A stretch of 38,300 nucleotides of DNA from an uncultured Bacteroidales bacterium (GCA_945787885.1 CALZJF010000021.1:1-38300), one strand, 5' to 3'; shown: positions 8,309 to 18,027, counted from the stretch's first letter. Numbers and translations: made by a program. The notes: generated by a model not told the origin, from the letters alone.

Positions 8309-8791
8309 TTAATCACGATAAATAAGCACCGTTGCCCATGCGGCAATGCCTTCCTCACGCCCAGTGAAACCAAGGCGTTCCGTCGTCGTGGCTTTGATGC
8401 TGACCGCGTCGGTCTCTACATTCATCAAAGCAGCAAGCACTTCCTGCATGGCGGGAATGTGCGGCTTGAGTTTGGGCTGCTCAGCACACACCGTACAATC
8501 TACATTCCCGACGCGATAGCCCTTGGTGGCTATCAATTCGACCGTGCGTTTCAGCAGGATTTTGCTGTCGATGCCTGCAAATTCTGCCTTCGTATCAGGG
8601 AAATGATAGCCAATGTCGCGCATATTGGCAGCCCCCAACAGGCCATCGCAAAGAGCGTGAATCAGCACATCGGCATCGCTGTGCCCCAAAAGTCCTAACG
8701 TATGCGCTATCTGTATGCCGCCAAGCCAAAGTTCACGGCCTTCCACGAGACGGTGAACATCGTAGCCCATGCCTACCCGAATGGTGTTCAT
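8309..8791 (-). CDS. ispF: 2-C-methyl-D-erythritol 2,4-cyclodiphosphate synthase
   Basis: IspF cyclises CDP-methylerythritol 2-phosphate to MEcPP with release of CMP in the non-mevalonate isoprenoid pathway. The 160-aa length is typical of this trimeric family. The metal-binding Asp11 and His13 lie in GYDVHRL, and His45 follows the HSDADVLIHALCDGLLGA signature. Other family landmarks are IGYHFPD (residues ~60-66), the hydrophobic-cavity region and the C-terminal KATTTERLGFTGREEGIAAWA. It is 66 bp downstream of porV on the same strand and probably cotranscribed, an order I recall from Porphyromonas too. A strong terminator follows it. Confidence 0.97.
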   Translation of the reverse strand: MNTIRVGMGYDVHRLVEGRELWLGGIQIAHTLGLLGHSDADVLIHALCDGLLGAANMRDIGYHFPDTKAEFAGIDSKILLKRTVELIATKGYRVGNVDCTVCAEQPKLKPHIPAMQEVLAALMNVETDAVSIKATTTERLGFTGREEGIAAWATVLIYRD

Positions 8792-8857
8792 TGAAAGAGT
8801 ATGGATTAAGAGGTGAGCAGTGAAAAAAAAGAAAATATATGAGTGGTGGAAGTTCTG

Positions 8858-10033
8858 CTAACGTCGGCGGCGACGGCCCATCAACTCCTGTATGCCATCA
8901 AAGTCAAACATCAGACCCACGCGGATGGTCTGGTCGAGCGGATTGCCCGCAGTCGTCGCACAGCAATACGAGGCATCTATGGCAAGCACATTGAGTTTGA
9001 AGCCTGCTCCGAAGGTGGCATACTTACGATTTCCCTGATATTGCGACTCGTGGTGGTAGCCTGCACGGAGGGAGAACTTGTCGTTATAGACATACTCCGC
9101 ACCGACTCCGAACAGTATCTCTTCCATCTCGCCCTTGAATCCACGCTCAGAATCGCCGAAGGAGGTGAAGATTCCGGCAATGGACGACTTATCGTAATAA
9201 TCCCTACGGAGGCGTTCCTGATAATCCTCATTCAGTTCGTCCTCACCCTGAAGCGGCAACGACGGCACCAAGAGCTTGCTGGCTTCAGCACTGATGCTGA
9301 AACGATTATATTCATTCAAAGGTACACTCAGATTGAGGCCTAAACGCAACGTCGTGGGGATATAGAAACTATAGTCAGAGCCATAGTTAATCTTCGTACC
9401 AATGTTGGAAATGTTCAGACCCCAAGCCAAGTTGCATTCACGACGTCCGATGAAGAGGTAGTTATTCCAATACATGGCAATGTCGGCAGCGAAGGCGGAA
9501 CCCGGCGTAGTGTTGTCATCGTAATGACCGGAGAGGTCAGAATACATGTAACGAAGCGCGACGGCAGCAGAGAAACGCTCGGAGAGCATACGCGAATAGG
9601 CAATGTCTATGCCGAACTCATAGGGATTGACCGTATAGTCGGAACCAGAAACAGTGACATCGCCCAAGGTGAAATAGCGCACTGAGGCAGACAATGCCTG
9701 ATAATCGCCCAAACGATAGTAGCCCTGGGCATTGATAAGGGCGATACCGTCCGTCAGATAACGCAGCCACGGGGTATAGTTGACGGCAAATCCTGCACGG
9801 GAAATCGTGAAAGGATACTTTGCAGGGTTCCATGCCTGCGAATAGACATCAGGTTCGGTTGCCACGCCAATATCTCCCAAACCCGCTGCACGTGCATCAG
9901 AGGCAATACTCTGCGAGACGACAGCCGTCTGTACAGGATTAAACTGGTCGCGAACATCGTCCTCAGCCCAAACCGTTTGCACAGAGGTCAGGCCAAGCGC
10001 GATGACAAGAGTCTGGCTTATAGTTTTCTTCAT
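8858..10033 (-). CDS. porV: Type IX secretion system outer-membrane protein PorV (LptO)
   Basis: PorV is a FadL-like outer-membrane beta-barrel that collects substrates from the T9SS translocon and delivers them to the attachment complex with PorU. The 391-aa protein starts with a clear signal peptide (MKKTISQTLVIALGLTSVQTVWA, then EDDV). The family N-terminus is present: PVQTAVVSQSIASDARAAGLGDIGVAT, then SQAWNPAKYPF and a TPWLRYL motif. Alternating barrel strands continue to the end, and the C-terminal strand (RVGLMFDFDGIQELMGRRRRR) ends in a run of arginines. porU lies upstream on the same strand. The gap between them is filled almost wholly by a 189-bp family B element that ends 16 bp before this start codon. 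Confidence 0.95.
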   Translation of the reverse strand: MKKTISQTLVIALGLTSVQTVWAEDDVRDQFNPVQTAVVSQSIASDARAAGLGDIGVATEPDVYSQAWNPAKYPFTISRAGFAVNYTPWLRYLTDGIALINAQGYYRLGDYQALSASVRYFTLGDVTVSGSDYTVNPYEFGIDIAYSRMLSERFSAAVALRYMYSDLSGHYDDNTTPGSAFAADIAMYWNNYLFIGRRECNLAWGLNISNIGTKINYGSDYSFYIPTTLRLGLNLSVPLNEYNRFSISAEASKLLVPSLPLQGEDELNEDYQERLRRDYYDKSSIAGIFTSFGDSERGFKGEMEEILFGVGAEYVYNDKFSLRAGYHHESQYQGNRKYATFGAGFKLNVLAIDASYCCATTAGNPLDQTIRVGLMFDFDGIQELMGRRRRR

Positions 10034-10049
10034 GTGTTTCTATGTTTTA

Positions 10050-10238
10050 AGTAGATAATGAAAATTAGTTTTTTGTTTGCATGCTCTCTTTGGCGCATCT
10101 CTTAGCCTTGAAAGCAGTCACAAGGCAGGCTATGCTCCTTGATTTCAAGACCAAACCTGCATCCAAACAGTGCATTCAAACATACAAACCATAAACATTC
10201 TTACTATAACTACAATAAAATTATTTTCATTACCCACC
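10050..10238. mobile_element. Family B MITE-like element, copy 1 (porU-porV junction)
   Basis: This 189-bp palindromic element has diverged ends, AGTAGATAATGAAAATTAG on the left and ATTTTCATTACCCACC on the right. The dinucleotide TA is on both sides (10048-10049 and 10239-10240). The stem core resembles the copies at 23072 and 27103 (CTCTCTTTGGCGCATCT, TATGCTCC, ATTCAAACATA). On the minus strand, the right-hand TA and the first element base form the porU stop codon TAG. Confidence 0.85.
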
Positions 10239-13200
10239 TATCTGCGAGCGATAATCATTTTTTGAGCCTCAGTCTCGAAGCGTCCGTTAGAAGAGGTGAT
10301 GACGGCACGATAGAAATAGACACCATCGGGCAAAGGCTGATGGTCATTGCCGCATAAATCCCACACCATGAAGGCAGAACGTTCGTAGGCTGCCACGCTC
10401 TCCGTCCGCTTAAAGACGAGACGTCCACGCGTGTCATAGACTTCGTAACTGACGAGACCGGGATTTTCTGCATTCTGCGGGAAATAGGTGACCAGACTGG
10501 TAGTCGTGGCAGCAGGATTCTGCGTAGAGGTGATATAGCCCTCCGTCATCATGCCATCATGGTAATCACCCCGAACGATGAAATGGACATCCGAAACCGA
10601 ATAATTATTGTTGACATCCCAAACGCGCAAGCTGGCTTTGTGCAGACCGCGCGAAATACCCGTCATGGGATAGACGATTTGTCCCTTCTGATAGCTTCCG
10701 AAGTCGTAGTTGAAGTAAGACTTGAGGTTGATGTAAGAAGCATTGTCATCGTCCAAGACGAGCTCAATGTCATGTCCAAGGGCCACGCCGGCATTGTTGA
10801 TACCACATTCGTCGTAGATGTCTGCTATAAGTACAGGATTTTCGTCCGTTATGGTATAATCGGGATTGTCGATATTGTTGATATACAGCATGACTACGGG
10901 CGGAATGCTATCTTGATCAGCCTCTGCCGCCGTGCCGTTCATACAGAAATTTTCGGTATATCCGCTGTATTCCTGCTTCTTATCATCGCTGATGGCATAG
11001 AGCGATATGCGCCCAGGCTCTTCAGAATAGGAAATATCGCGAGGAATGGTCAGTACGAACTCAAAACGGCCGTCCTTGGCTTTCGCGTTACCACGATAGA
11101 GATTCTTCGCACGCTCATAGAAGGTGAAGGGCTCATTATCGCCTTGCAGAGACTTCTGATTGTCCTTGCACACCACCTTTTCCTTGCGGTCATAGAGCGT
11201 GGCGGTGACGATGCCTGCGAAGTTCGTGTCGATATCCTTATCGCTTCCCGGCTGGCACACATAGCCCGAGAAGCGAGCCACACCGCCCGCAGGCAGAGTA
11301 GTCAGGGGCGAAGAGGCGGTAATCTTCTTGCCGTTGATGGAGTCGATGACGATATGTCCGGAAGGAATGGCAAGTCGGAGGGCAGGATCGCCGAAGAAGA
11401 CGTACTTTAACTTATTAAAAGTCAAGTCGGTGCTGTTCTGCACCAAGCTCACCTTGGCGCGACGTAAAGCCTCAGCCATCGAAATGCGGTCTTCTGTGTC
11501 AGACGGCGCGAGGAGATTTTGACAGAAATTCTTGTTAATGGAGAAATTCTGCTGCGGATAGACGGCACGGGTGGCGCACATGAAGGCGATGCTACCACCG
11601 TCAGGCACCAGCATCGAGGTCTCTGCCAGGCTTTCCTCGTCGGAGTCGAATGGGAAAATCTCGCACGATGCCAAAATCCAGAGTGGCATATAGGGCGAGC
11701 GCGCCGTAGCAAAATCTTTCGTCACGAGCACTTGTGCGTGCGAAATGCTGTTCGGACCGCCGTGGCCGCTATAGTTAAAGATGGCTGCACCGTCCGTCAT
11801 AAATTGGTTGATGCGTTCAGTGGCTTGAGGATAGGAATAGCCCGTGGCAGAAGTGGTACGCACATAACGGTCCCAGAAGATGCGCTGCACGTCCAATCTG
11901 TCGTCCACGCTCTCAATCGTCTGCGCCACACGCTCAGCATCGTCCATGTGGAGGTTGTTGTCGCCGTCGTCGCCCATCATGACCACTGTGTTCTTCCAAC
12001 TTCCGGCATCGGCGTTGCTCATATATTTTTCTACTTTATCGACGAGTATCTTCGCCTCTTCGACGCTGCTGCATACCAAACGGCCCAAAGCAATATCGGG
12101 CTTTTCGCTACTGATAGCACGCCCCTCGCCATCATCAAGGAGGGAGAAGAAATCGTCAGTCACATAGCTCGGGACTGACCCAATGGTATTCGTCGTGCCA
12201 TCCACTTCATAGCAAAGCAGATAGTCGTCCTGCGATTTCCCCTTCATGGCAGCGGTCAGCAGACGATTGTCCCATGAGCACTTGCCCATAAACAAGCAAT
12301 ATTTAGGCATGGCAGCCTCATTATCGCCTGCACGGTCGTAGAGCATTTTGAGGAATCGGCGGTAAGCATTGGCATCGGGCGTTCCCGATGAGAACTCATT
12401 GTATATTTCGTCCGCACGCACCACCACGCCGCTGATTCCCTCGCGGTCATGGTGCAACGCCAGCAGCCTGCTTGCCTGCTCCGTCAGCTTTCCGTTAGCA
12501 GGGACGATGATGACATAGTCAATATCCTGAAGGGCGTGCAAGTTCTGATTCTTCACTTCTCCCACAAATTCAGGAGCGGCATAGGTCTTTGCCTCATCGA
12601 AGCAGACGAAACGGCGCAGGGGAGTGGATGTCACTGCCGAAAGCACGCCGTTGCTGACCGTAGAAGCCAACTCTGCCGTCGGACTGCCATACTGTCCGAT
12701 GCGCCAAAGATGCGTCGTGCTGCCCGCACCGCTGACGCTGAGCGTGACGGCATTCGACTTTTGCGGTGAGAAGCTATAGGGCGCATCGCTCACGGTGAGG
12801 CTGCGCTGATAGTTCAAATTGATGTAATCCAAGCGAGCACTGTTGTTGTTCGCGGTCGTAATCTGAATGGCGTTGCTCCCGCTTGCAGTCAGCGATGACA
12901 CGCCACGCGTGGTCTTTGTCTCCACCTTCGCCGAACTATTCGACACATCATAGCGCGCTACTGATGAGGAGAGCAACTTCGTCCCGTTGATGGTAATTTC
13001 GTAAGGCGTAGTGTCAGAGTTGGATGCTGCTCCGAAACTCGTTATGACGACTTGGTCGCCCTTGGCAAGGTCAGGCGTAGCGACACGGTAAGTATGAGTG
13101 TTGCCCGTTGAGAAATCATAGTCGTCGAACATTCTTCTACCACCGCTGTACCACGAGAAAGCATCATTGTCATAGACGACGGAATACGGGACGACGTCCA

Positions 13201-14200
13201 TGCGCAAAGCCGCCTGCGCCGTCTCTGCAGGCAATTTCTGTACGGCAGTGGGCGTCCCTTCGGTGATGAAATAATAGCTATACTTGCTATAGGGATTCTG
13301 AGTATGGGTATAGATTTGCGAGCCCGTCACCCACGTCTGTCGCAATGTGCCCTCTGCCCAAAAGAGCCGTCTGCCATCGCTCGTTGCCAGCGTCGGCACC
13401 TCCACTAAATCATCCGGCACGGTTGTCTGTAGCGTGCTTTCAGAAGGGTCAGGAAAACTGAACTGCTCGATTTGCATCAGTCCGCCATAACCGAAGACGC
13501 GGACATTATTCACCGAGGAAAAGCCCATTTTCTTCACATCAGCATCCGTCAGTTGATAGATGCCTTCCTTCTCCACGCGTATCTTTGCCCATTTTCCCGT
13601 TTCCAGCACACTCTTCTCTGCCCAGCGTTCTGCCACGGAAAGCGTGCGCTGGGGGGCAAAATGCGCATTTGCTGCCGTAGCCTGACGGGGAACAACGCGG
13701 ATTTGGCACGAAAGGATGCGTTTCCAACGTCCTTCGTGCAGCACGATGGGCGAGAAGGAGATGTTCAGATACCCCTTCTTCTTGCTCATCGCCATATAAG
13801 TCTCTAAGTTGAGGCTTCCGATTTTCTGCGGCTCTGGCATCAGCACTATGCCGTCTTGCTCAATTTCCTTGTCAGCCGCCACGATGCCTTTCTCCTGCAG
13901 TCTCCGCAGTGCCTTCACCTCGCGTCCAGACAGCAGGACATACTCTGGGTAGCGAATCTCTACATCATAGCCCGCGCTGCATGGCGTACCGACCGCCACT
14001 TCATGCGCATATCTCGGCAAGGCATCGCCAATAGCATAACGGTTGGAGTCGATATGTGCAAAACAAGAATCGGCCGTGATGCCACCCTCTTGCACGACGA
14101 CGGCCTCAGGGATTTCTCCCGAGGTCAGGGCAAGAACGGGCAACGCCAAAGCCGAGAACATGAAAAAGAAGGGTATAAGAAGACGTGAAACTGGAATCAT
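10238..14200 (-). CDS. porU: Type IX secretion system sortase PorU (C25 gingipain-like)
   Basis: PorU is the cell-surface cysteine protease that removes the C-terminal signal of T9SS cargo and attaches the cargo to anionic LPS. The 1320-aa protein has a signal peptide (MIPVSRLLIPFFFMFSALALPVLA). Its C25 domain (~600-960) carries the expected dyad: His813 in NYSGHGG and Cys846 in LASCEIFPF. A Por-secretion C-terminal domain closes the protein (~1245-1320: YEVYDTRGRLVFKR, then LPDGVYFYRAVI). It is longer than the ~1160 aa I recall for P. gingivalis PorU, mainly in the region before the protease domain. The FAH-fold gene lies 74 bp upstream and porV follows. A mobile element sits exactly at its stop codon. 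Confidence 0.95.
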   Translation of the reverse strand: MIPVSRLLIPFFFMFSALALPVLALTSGEIPEAVVVQEGGITADSCFAHIDSNRYAIGDALPRYAHEVAVGTPCSAGYDVEIRYPEYVLLSGREVKALRRLQEKGIVAADKEIEQDGIVLMPEPQKIGSLNLETYMAMSKKKGYLNISFSPIVLHEGRWKRILSCQIRVVPRQATAANAHFAPQRTLSVAERWAEKSVLETGKWAKIRVEKEGIYQLTDADVKKMGFSSVNNVRVFGYGGLMQIEQFSFPDPSESTLQTTVPDDLVEVPTLATSDGRRLFWAEGTLRQTWVTGSQIYTHTQNPYSKYSYYFITEGTPTAVQKLPAETAQAALRMDVVPYSVVYDNDAFSWYSGGRRMFDDYDFSTGNTHTYRVATPDLAKGDQVVITSFGAASNSDTTPYEITINGTKLLSSSVARYDVSNSSAKVETKTTRGVSSLTASGSNAIQITTANNNSARLDYINLNYQRSLTVSDAPYSFSPQKSNAVTLSVSGAGSTTHLWRIGQYGSPTAELASTVSNGVLSAVTSTPLRRFVCFDEAKTYAAPEFVGEVKNQNLHALQDIDYVIIVPANGKLTEQASRLLALHHDREGISGVVVRADEIYNEFSSGTPDANAYRRFLKMLYDRAGDNEAAMPKYCLFMGKCSWDNRLLTAAMKGKSQDDYLLCYEVDGTTNTIGSVPSYVTDDFFSLLDDGEGRAISSEKPDIALGRLVCSSVEEAKILVDKVEKYMSNADAGSWKNTVVMMGDDGDNNLHMDDAERVAQTIESVDDRLDVQRIFWDRYVRTTSATGYSYPQATERINQFMTDGAAIFNYSGHGGPNSISHAQVLVTKDFATARSPYMPLWILASCEIFPFDSDEESLAETSMLVPDGGSIAFMCATRAVYPQQNFSINKNFCQNLLAPSDTEDRISMAEALRRAKVSLVQNSTDLTFNKLKYVFFGDPALRLAIPSGHIVIDSINGKKITASSPLTTLPAGGVARFSGYVCQPGSDKDIDTNFAGIVTATLYDRKEKVVCKDNQKSLQGDNEPFTFYERAKNLYRGNAKAKDGRFEFVLTIPRDISYSEEPGRISLYAISDDKKQEYSGYTENFCMNGTAAEADQDSIPPVVMLYINNIDNPDYTITDENPVLIADIYDECGINNAGVALGHDIELVLDDDNASYINLKSYFNYDFGSYQKGQIVYPMTGISRGLHKASLRVWDVNNNYSVSDVHFIVRGDYHDGMMTEGYITSTQNPAATTTSLVTYFPQNAENPGLVSYEVYDTRGRLVFKRTESVAAYERSAFMVWDLCGNDHQPLPDGVYFYRAVITSSNGRFETEAQKMIIARR

Positions 14201-14274
14201 AGCGGAGGGGGGAGAGTGTGGATGAAGAATTTGAGAGGGGGGAGGAAAAGAGGGAATGCCTATTTAATAAATGC

Positions 14275-14877
14275 CTATTTTATATTAAAAGCCAAGACGC
14301 GGTGGTCGCCAACGTAGCCTTCCACGTGCGTATTGATGCTTGGGCAATATCCCTTGACGGGAGCGGGCAGCAGAATCATATCGCCATTGCGCACCATATA
14401 ATATTTGCTTATGCGCGCGATGGCCGATGCTGCCAAAGTTTCGACATCTTGCGCCGTTCCCTTCATCTCTGCGCCGTCGCTGGTCTGTATGCCATAGGCG
14501 ATAACGCCGTCTGCCGCCAACAAATCTTCCTTAGCGATGAAATTTCCGACGGGAAGAGCACTGTCGAAACCCGTTGCCGCAGACCAAGGAAGTCCTTGGC
14601 GCTGAGCCTCCAGCAGCATTTCTTTGGCTACGAAATGCGGCACCACGGTGGCAGCATCCCAATAACGATAGGCAAAGCGCGGACTCACCGTACGCCCCAG
14701 CCTACTGATGCGCAATGCCAGATGAACGGTCATCTCGCACGGCATGGCGAAGTCGGGAATAAAAACGGGCTTTCCATTTCGCTGCAGCGCAGTATCGGGC
14801 AGGGTGTAAAGCACTTCTGTGCCACAACCATTTAACGCCAAATGCTCCGAAATATTGTGTAAAACAAAGACTGTCAC
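14275..14877 (-). CDS. Fumarylacetoacetate hydrolase (FAH) fold protein, possibly without canonical activity
   Basis: The 200-aa protein aligns by eye with the single-domain FAH/FAHD family (NGKPVFIPDFAMP, RISRLGRTVSPRFAYRYWDA, QGLPWSAATGFDSALPVGNF). Members of this family hydrolyse or decarboxylate 2-keto acids using a metal held by Glu-x-Glu and Asp. Here the pattern reads Glu48-Met-Thr50, and the usual GIDFTARD segment is VPHFVAKE with His81 at the Asp position. Two of three ligands thus seem replaced. I recall an FAH-family gene in the same place upstream of porU in Porphyromonas, which suggests a conserved link, though its function there is not known to me. No signal peptide is present, so the protein is cytoplasmic. 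Confidence 0.8.
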   Translation of the reverse strand: MTVFVLHNISEHLALNGCGTEVLYTLPDTALQRNGKPVFIPDFAMPCEMTVHLALRISRLGRTVSPRFAYRYWDAATVVPHFVAKEMLLEAQRQGLPWSAATGFDSALPVGNFIAKEDLLAADGVIAYGIQTSDGAEMKGTAQDVETLAASAIARISKYYMVRNGDMILLPAPVKGYCPSINTHVEGYVGDHRVLAFNIK

Positions 14878-14985
14878 AAGATATTTTTGTGTCGGGAGTG
14901 AGGAAAAAGAGTATGCCAGTAGGCAAAACAGCTATTCTGCATCAATGTTTTCTAACGTACTTGGCAACCCTACTGTCTATTGAGG

Positions 14986-15032
14986 TTTTTGGCTGCCGCT
15001 CCCCTAAAGAAAGGGAAATCGGCAGCCAAAAA
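14986..15032. terminator. Hairpin between asnS and the FAH gene
   Basis: TTTTTGGCTGCCG (14986-14998) pairs with CGGCAGCCAAAAA (15020-15032). This 13-bp stem starts 11 bp after the asnS stop codon. On the minus strand the T run precedes the stem rather than following it, so it may be a weak terminator or an RNA-stabilising hairpin between asnS and the downstream genes. Confidence 0.55.
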
Positions 15033-15042
15033 AAATATATGA

Positions 15043-16464
15043 TTAGAACTCCGCGCTCTTCGGAGTGCGGGGGAAGGGAATGACATCACGAATGTTTGCC
15101 ATGCCCGTCACAAAGAGAATCAAACGCTCGAAGCCAAGGCCGAAACCTCCGTGGGGGCAACTTCCGAAACGGCGGGTGTCCATATACCACCACATGTCCT
15201 TCATTGGAATATTTCGCTCCTCGATTTCGTTCTGCAGCTTGTCGAAGTCCTCCTCGCGCACACTGCCACCGATTATCTCGCCAATAGAGGGGAAGAGCAC
15301 ATCAGTTCCCTGCACCGTCTGTTCTTGCGGTTCACCGTTGAAAGTGGGCACTTCCTCGTCAATCTTCATATAGAACGCCTTAATCTTCTTAGGATAGTGC
15401 GTCATGATGACGGGCTTTTTGAAATATTCTTCTACAAGATAGCGCTCGTGCTCCGAAGCGAGGTCATCGCCCCAATTGCAAGGGAATTCAAATTTACGTC
15501 CGCCCTTGATGGCTTCCTGCAGGATTTCGATACCGCGGGTATAATCAAGACGAACGAAATCTTCCTTCAGCACGCCCTCCAGACGCTCGATAAGCCCCTT
15601 ATCAATCATCTTGTTAAGGAATTCCAAGTCGTCTTTGCAGTGTTCCAAAGCCCATCTTACGCAATACTTGATGAAGTCTTCTTCCAAATCCATCAGATCG
15701 TTGAGGTCGATGAAGCAAACCTCGGGCTCAATCATCCAAAATTCTGCCAGATGTCGGGGGGTGTTGCTATTCTCTGCGCGGAAAGTAGGTCCGAAGGTAT
15801 AGATAGCTCCGAGGGCAGTAGCACCAAGTTCGCCTTCCAGCTGTCCGCTGACGGTGAGGCTGGTCTGCTTTCCGAAGAAGTCATCGTCGTAGATGATGCT
15901 GCCATTCTCGTCCTTCTTCAGGTCGTAGAGATTTTTCGTCGTCACCTGAAACATCTGTCCCGCCCCTTCGCAGTCGCTGGCAGTGATGAGCGGCGTATGG
16001 AAATAGTAGTACCCATGTTCGTGGAAATACGTATGTATGGCCATTGCCATGTTATGGCGAATGCGCATCACGGCACCAAACGTATTAGTACGCAGACGCA
16101 TATGGGCGTGCTGGCGCATATATTCAAACGTCTGGCCTTTCTTCTGCATGGGATAATCCGGTGCGCAGGCTCCGAAGAGTTGGAGTGTTTCGGCCTGAAT
16201 TTCAGCAGTCTGACCTGCTCCCTGGCTCTCTACGAGTTTTCCCGTGCAAGCGATGGCAGCTCCCGTGCCTATCTGGCGGAGGAGTTCGTCGTCAAATTTT
16301 TCGACGTCTGCCACGATTTGAATATTCTTGATGGTCGAACCATCGTTCAACGCTATGAAGTTTACATTCTTGCTGCCGCGCTTCGAGCGTACCCATCCCA
16401 TGACGGTCATCTCGCAGCCATACTCCGTACAAGCAAGGGCATCGATGATTTTTGTTCTTTTCAT
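15043..16464 (-). CDS. asnS: Asparaginyl-tRNA synthetase
   Basis: AsnS charges tRNA-Asn with asparagine. The 473-aa protein has an N-terminal OB-fold anticodon-binding domain (~15-110: [23 protein letters not shown]) and a class IIb catalytic core. Core landmarks are the region [13 protein letters not shown], motif 2 ([21 protein letters not shown]) and motif 3 ([17 protein letters not shown]). Its length matches Bacteroidetes AsnS. The start [10 protein letters not shown] directly precedes the OB fold. It follows rluB by 48 bp on the same strand, so both are probably in one transcript. Confidence 0.97.
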   Translation of the reverse strand: MKRTKIIDALACTEYGCEMTVMGWVRSKRGSKNVNFIALNDGSTIKNIQIVADVEKFDDELLRQIGTGAAIACTGKLVESQGAGQTAEIQAETLQLFGACAPDYPMQKKGQTFEYMRQHAHMRLRTNTFGAVMRIRHNMAMAIHTYFHEHGYYYFHTPLITASDCEGAGQMFQVTTKNLYDLKKDENGSIIYDDDFFGKQTSLTVSGQLEGELGATALGAIYTFGPTFRAENSNTPRHLAEFWMIEPEVCFIDLNDLMDLEEDFIKYCVRWALEHCKDDLEFLNKMIDKGLIERLEGVLKEDFVRLDYTRGIEILQEAIKGGRKFEFPCNWGDDLASEHERYLVEEYFKKPVIMTHYPKKIKAFYMKIDEEVPTFNGEPQEQTVQGTDVLFPSIGEIIGGSVREEDFDKLQNEIEERNIPMKDMWWYMDTRRFGSCPHGGFGLGFERLILFVTGMANIRDVIPFPRTPKSAEF

Positions 16465-16512
16465 CGTTTGGTAATATGATAGAGGGGAATTTCTATTTTG
16501 CGTGTATATTGA

Positions 16513-17904
16513 TTATTCAAACGCTCCCATACGCAGCATATTGACCTCTTCTTCCGTCAGGAATCGCCAATCGCCGCGCTTCACATTCTTCTTCGTAAGT
16601 CCGGCAAAATATACGCGGTCGAGCTTCACGACATGATAACCAAGGCTTTCGAAGATGCGGCGCACGATACGATTTCTTCCTGAATGGATTTCTATTCCCA
16701 CCTGCTTTTTGTCCGTATCGCTGGCATAGTCAATAGCGTCGGCAGCAATCTCGCCATCTTCGAGGGTGATTCCCTCTGCTATCTGGCGAATATCAGCCGC
16801 CGTCACATTGCGGTCGAGATAAACATGATATATTTTCTTCTTCATGAAGGTGGGGTGCGTCAGTTTGCTGGCCAGTTCGCCATCGTTCGTCAGCAGGAGC
16901 ACTCCCGTAGTGTTGCGGTCCAGTCGTCCCACGGGGTAGATACGCTCACGGCAAGCCTTAGCCACGAGGTCCATCACTGTCTTACGGTTCTGCGGGTCTT
17001 CGCTGGTAGTCACGTAGCCTTTAGGCTTATTAAGCAGCACATACACTTTCTTCTCAGCCTTCACCTGCTGGTCATGGAAGAGCACGGTGTCGCTTCTCAA
17101 CACCTTGTGTCCGAGTTCGGTGATGATTTCTCCGTTCACCGTAACCACACCAGCAGCGATATATTTGTCAGCATCGCGCCGACTGCAGACACCCGCATTC
17201 GCCAAAAATTTATTCAGGCGAATCGGCTCATTGGGGTCATAGGGCTGCTCTTTATAGTCAATGCGACGTTTTCCAGGGTTCTGACGCTTGAAGGGTGCAG
17301 GCTTTCTGCCACGCTGCTGACCGTAACCGCGCTGCTGGCCATAGCCTCCCTGCTGTGCGCCATAGCCACCGCGGTAGCCTCCGCGCTGCTGGCCATAACT
17401 GCTGCCCTCACTGGTCTGTGGGCGGAACCCCTCGCCAGCATATACATTCTGTGATGCAAAGCCGCCGTCATGACCACCGTCATGGTTATATGAGCGTCGC
17501 TGTCCGCCGCCGCGCTGACCATAGCCACCCTGCTGTGCGCCGTAGCCACCACGGTAGCCTCCGCGCTGCTGATAGCTACCTTCAGAGTTCCAGGGTCGCC
17601 GCTGCTGGCCGTCACGCTGGAAACCTCCGCGCTGTCTGCCATAGCCTTCACCGTCCTGCCGTTGCTGGCCACCACGCTGAAATCCACCGCGCTGTGGGCC
17701 ATAGCTGCCGTCGCGATGCTCTTGCTGCATGCCGTGATAACGGTTAGGGCGTTCATCACCATAGAAATGTCGCCCGCGATTGCCTTCCGAAGAGAAGTTG
17801 CGGCCATAATTTCCACCACGCTGACGGTTGTATTCACCGTCGTGGTTCGAAGGAGTATAGCCTTCACGGCTGCCTCCATCGTACTTCTTGTTCATTTCTG
17901 ACAT
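16513..17904 (-). CDS. rluB: Ribosomal large-subunit pseudouridine synthase (RluB-type) with RGG-rich N-terminal extension
   Basis: The C-terminal half is a standard RsuA/RluB-family enzyme that isomerises uridine in 23S rRNA. It has an S4 RNA-binding domain (~228-285: RLNKFLANAGVCSRRDADKYI) and a catalytic domain with Asp329 in GRLDRNTTG, ending with GRNRIVRRIFESLGY. The first ~222 residues are unusual: low complexity, rich in Gly, Gln, Arg and Tyr, with nine RGG motifs and a duplicated block (QRGGYRGGYGAQQGGYGQ). Such extensions on RluB are known in Bacteroidetes and probably bind RNA. The DNA is also repetitive there (17300-17400 against 17505-17580), so the copy number may vary between strains. 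asnS follows 48 bp downstream and purB lies upstream on the same strand. Confidence 0.92.
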   Translation of the reverse strand: MSEMNKKYDGGSREGYTPSNHDGEYNRQRGGNYGRNFSSEGNRGRHFYGDERPNRYHGMQQEHRDGSYGPQRGGFQRGGQQRQDGEGYGRQRGGFQRDGQQRRPWNSEGSYQQRGGYRGGYGAQQGGYGQRGGGQRRSYNHDGGHDGGFASQNVYAGEGFRPQTSEGSSYGQQRGGYRGGYGAQQGGYGQQRGYGQQRGRKPAPFKRQNPGKRRIDYKEQPYDPNEPIRLNKFLANAGVCSRRDADKYIAAGVVTVNGEIITELGHKVLRSDTVLFHDQQVKAEKKVYVLLNKPKGYVTTSEDPQNRKTVMDLVAKACRERIYPVGRLDRNTTGVLLLTNDGELASKLTHPTFMKKKIYHVYLDRNVTAADIRQIAEGITLEDGEIAADAIDYASDTDKKQVGIEIHSGRNRIVRRIFESLGYHVVKLDRVYFAGLTKKNVKRGDWRFLTEEEVNMLRMGAFE

Positions 17905-18027
17905 AATATGATATTTTAGTGTAGGGGGAGGGGGCGGAGTTACAGAACCATCTGCAGTTCAGAAGCCTGCTTCTCCTCTCCCCGTCAGTTTTATGCTATA
18001 TAACAGGGGGCAAAGCGCCCCAGAATC

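Noticed and set aside
15151-16479. A 442-aa open frame on the plus strand opposite asnS, and similar long antisense frames opposite other genes (25259-26518, 34506-35948, 6050-7258)
   Set aside because: These are shadows of strongly supported genes on the other strand. Their products show no domain pattern and have composition typical of antisense frames in a GC-rich coding region.
18005-18021. GGGGGCAAAGCGCCCC hairpin after purB as a terminator
   Set aside because: The stem is short with a bulge and there is no clear T run on the minus strand, so read-through to rluB seems as likely.
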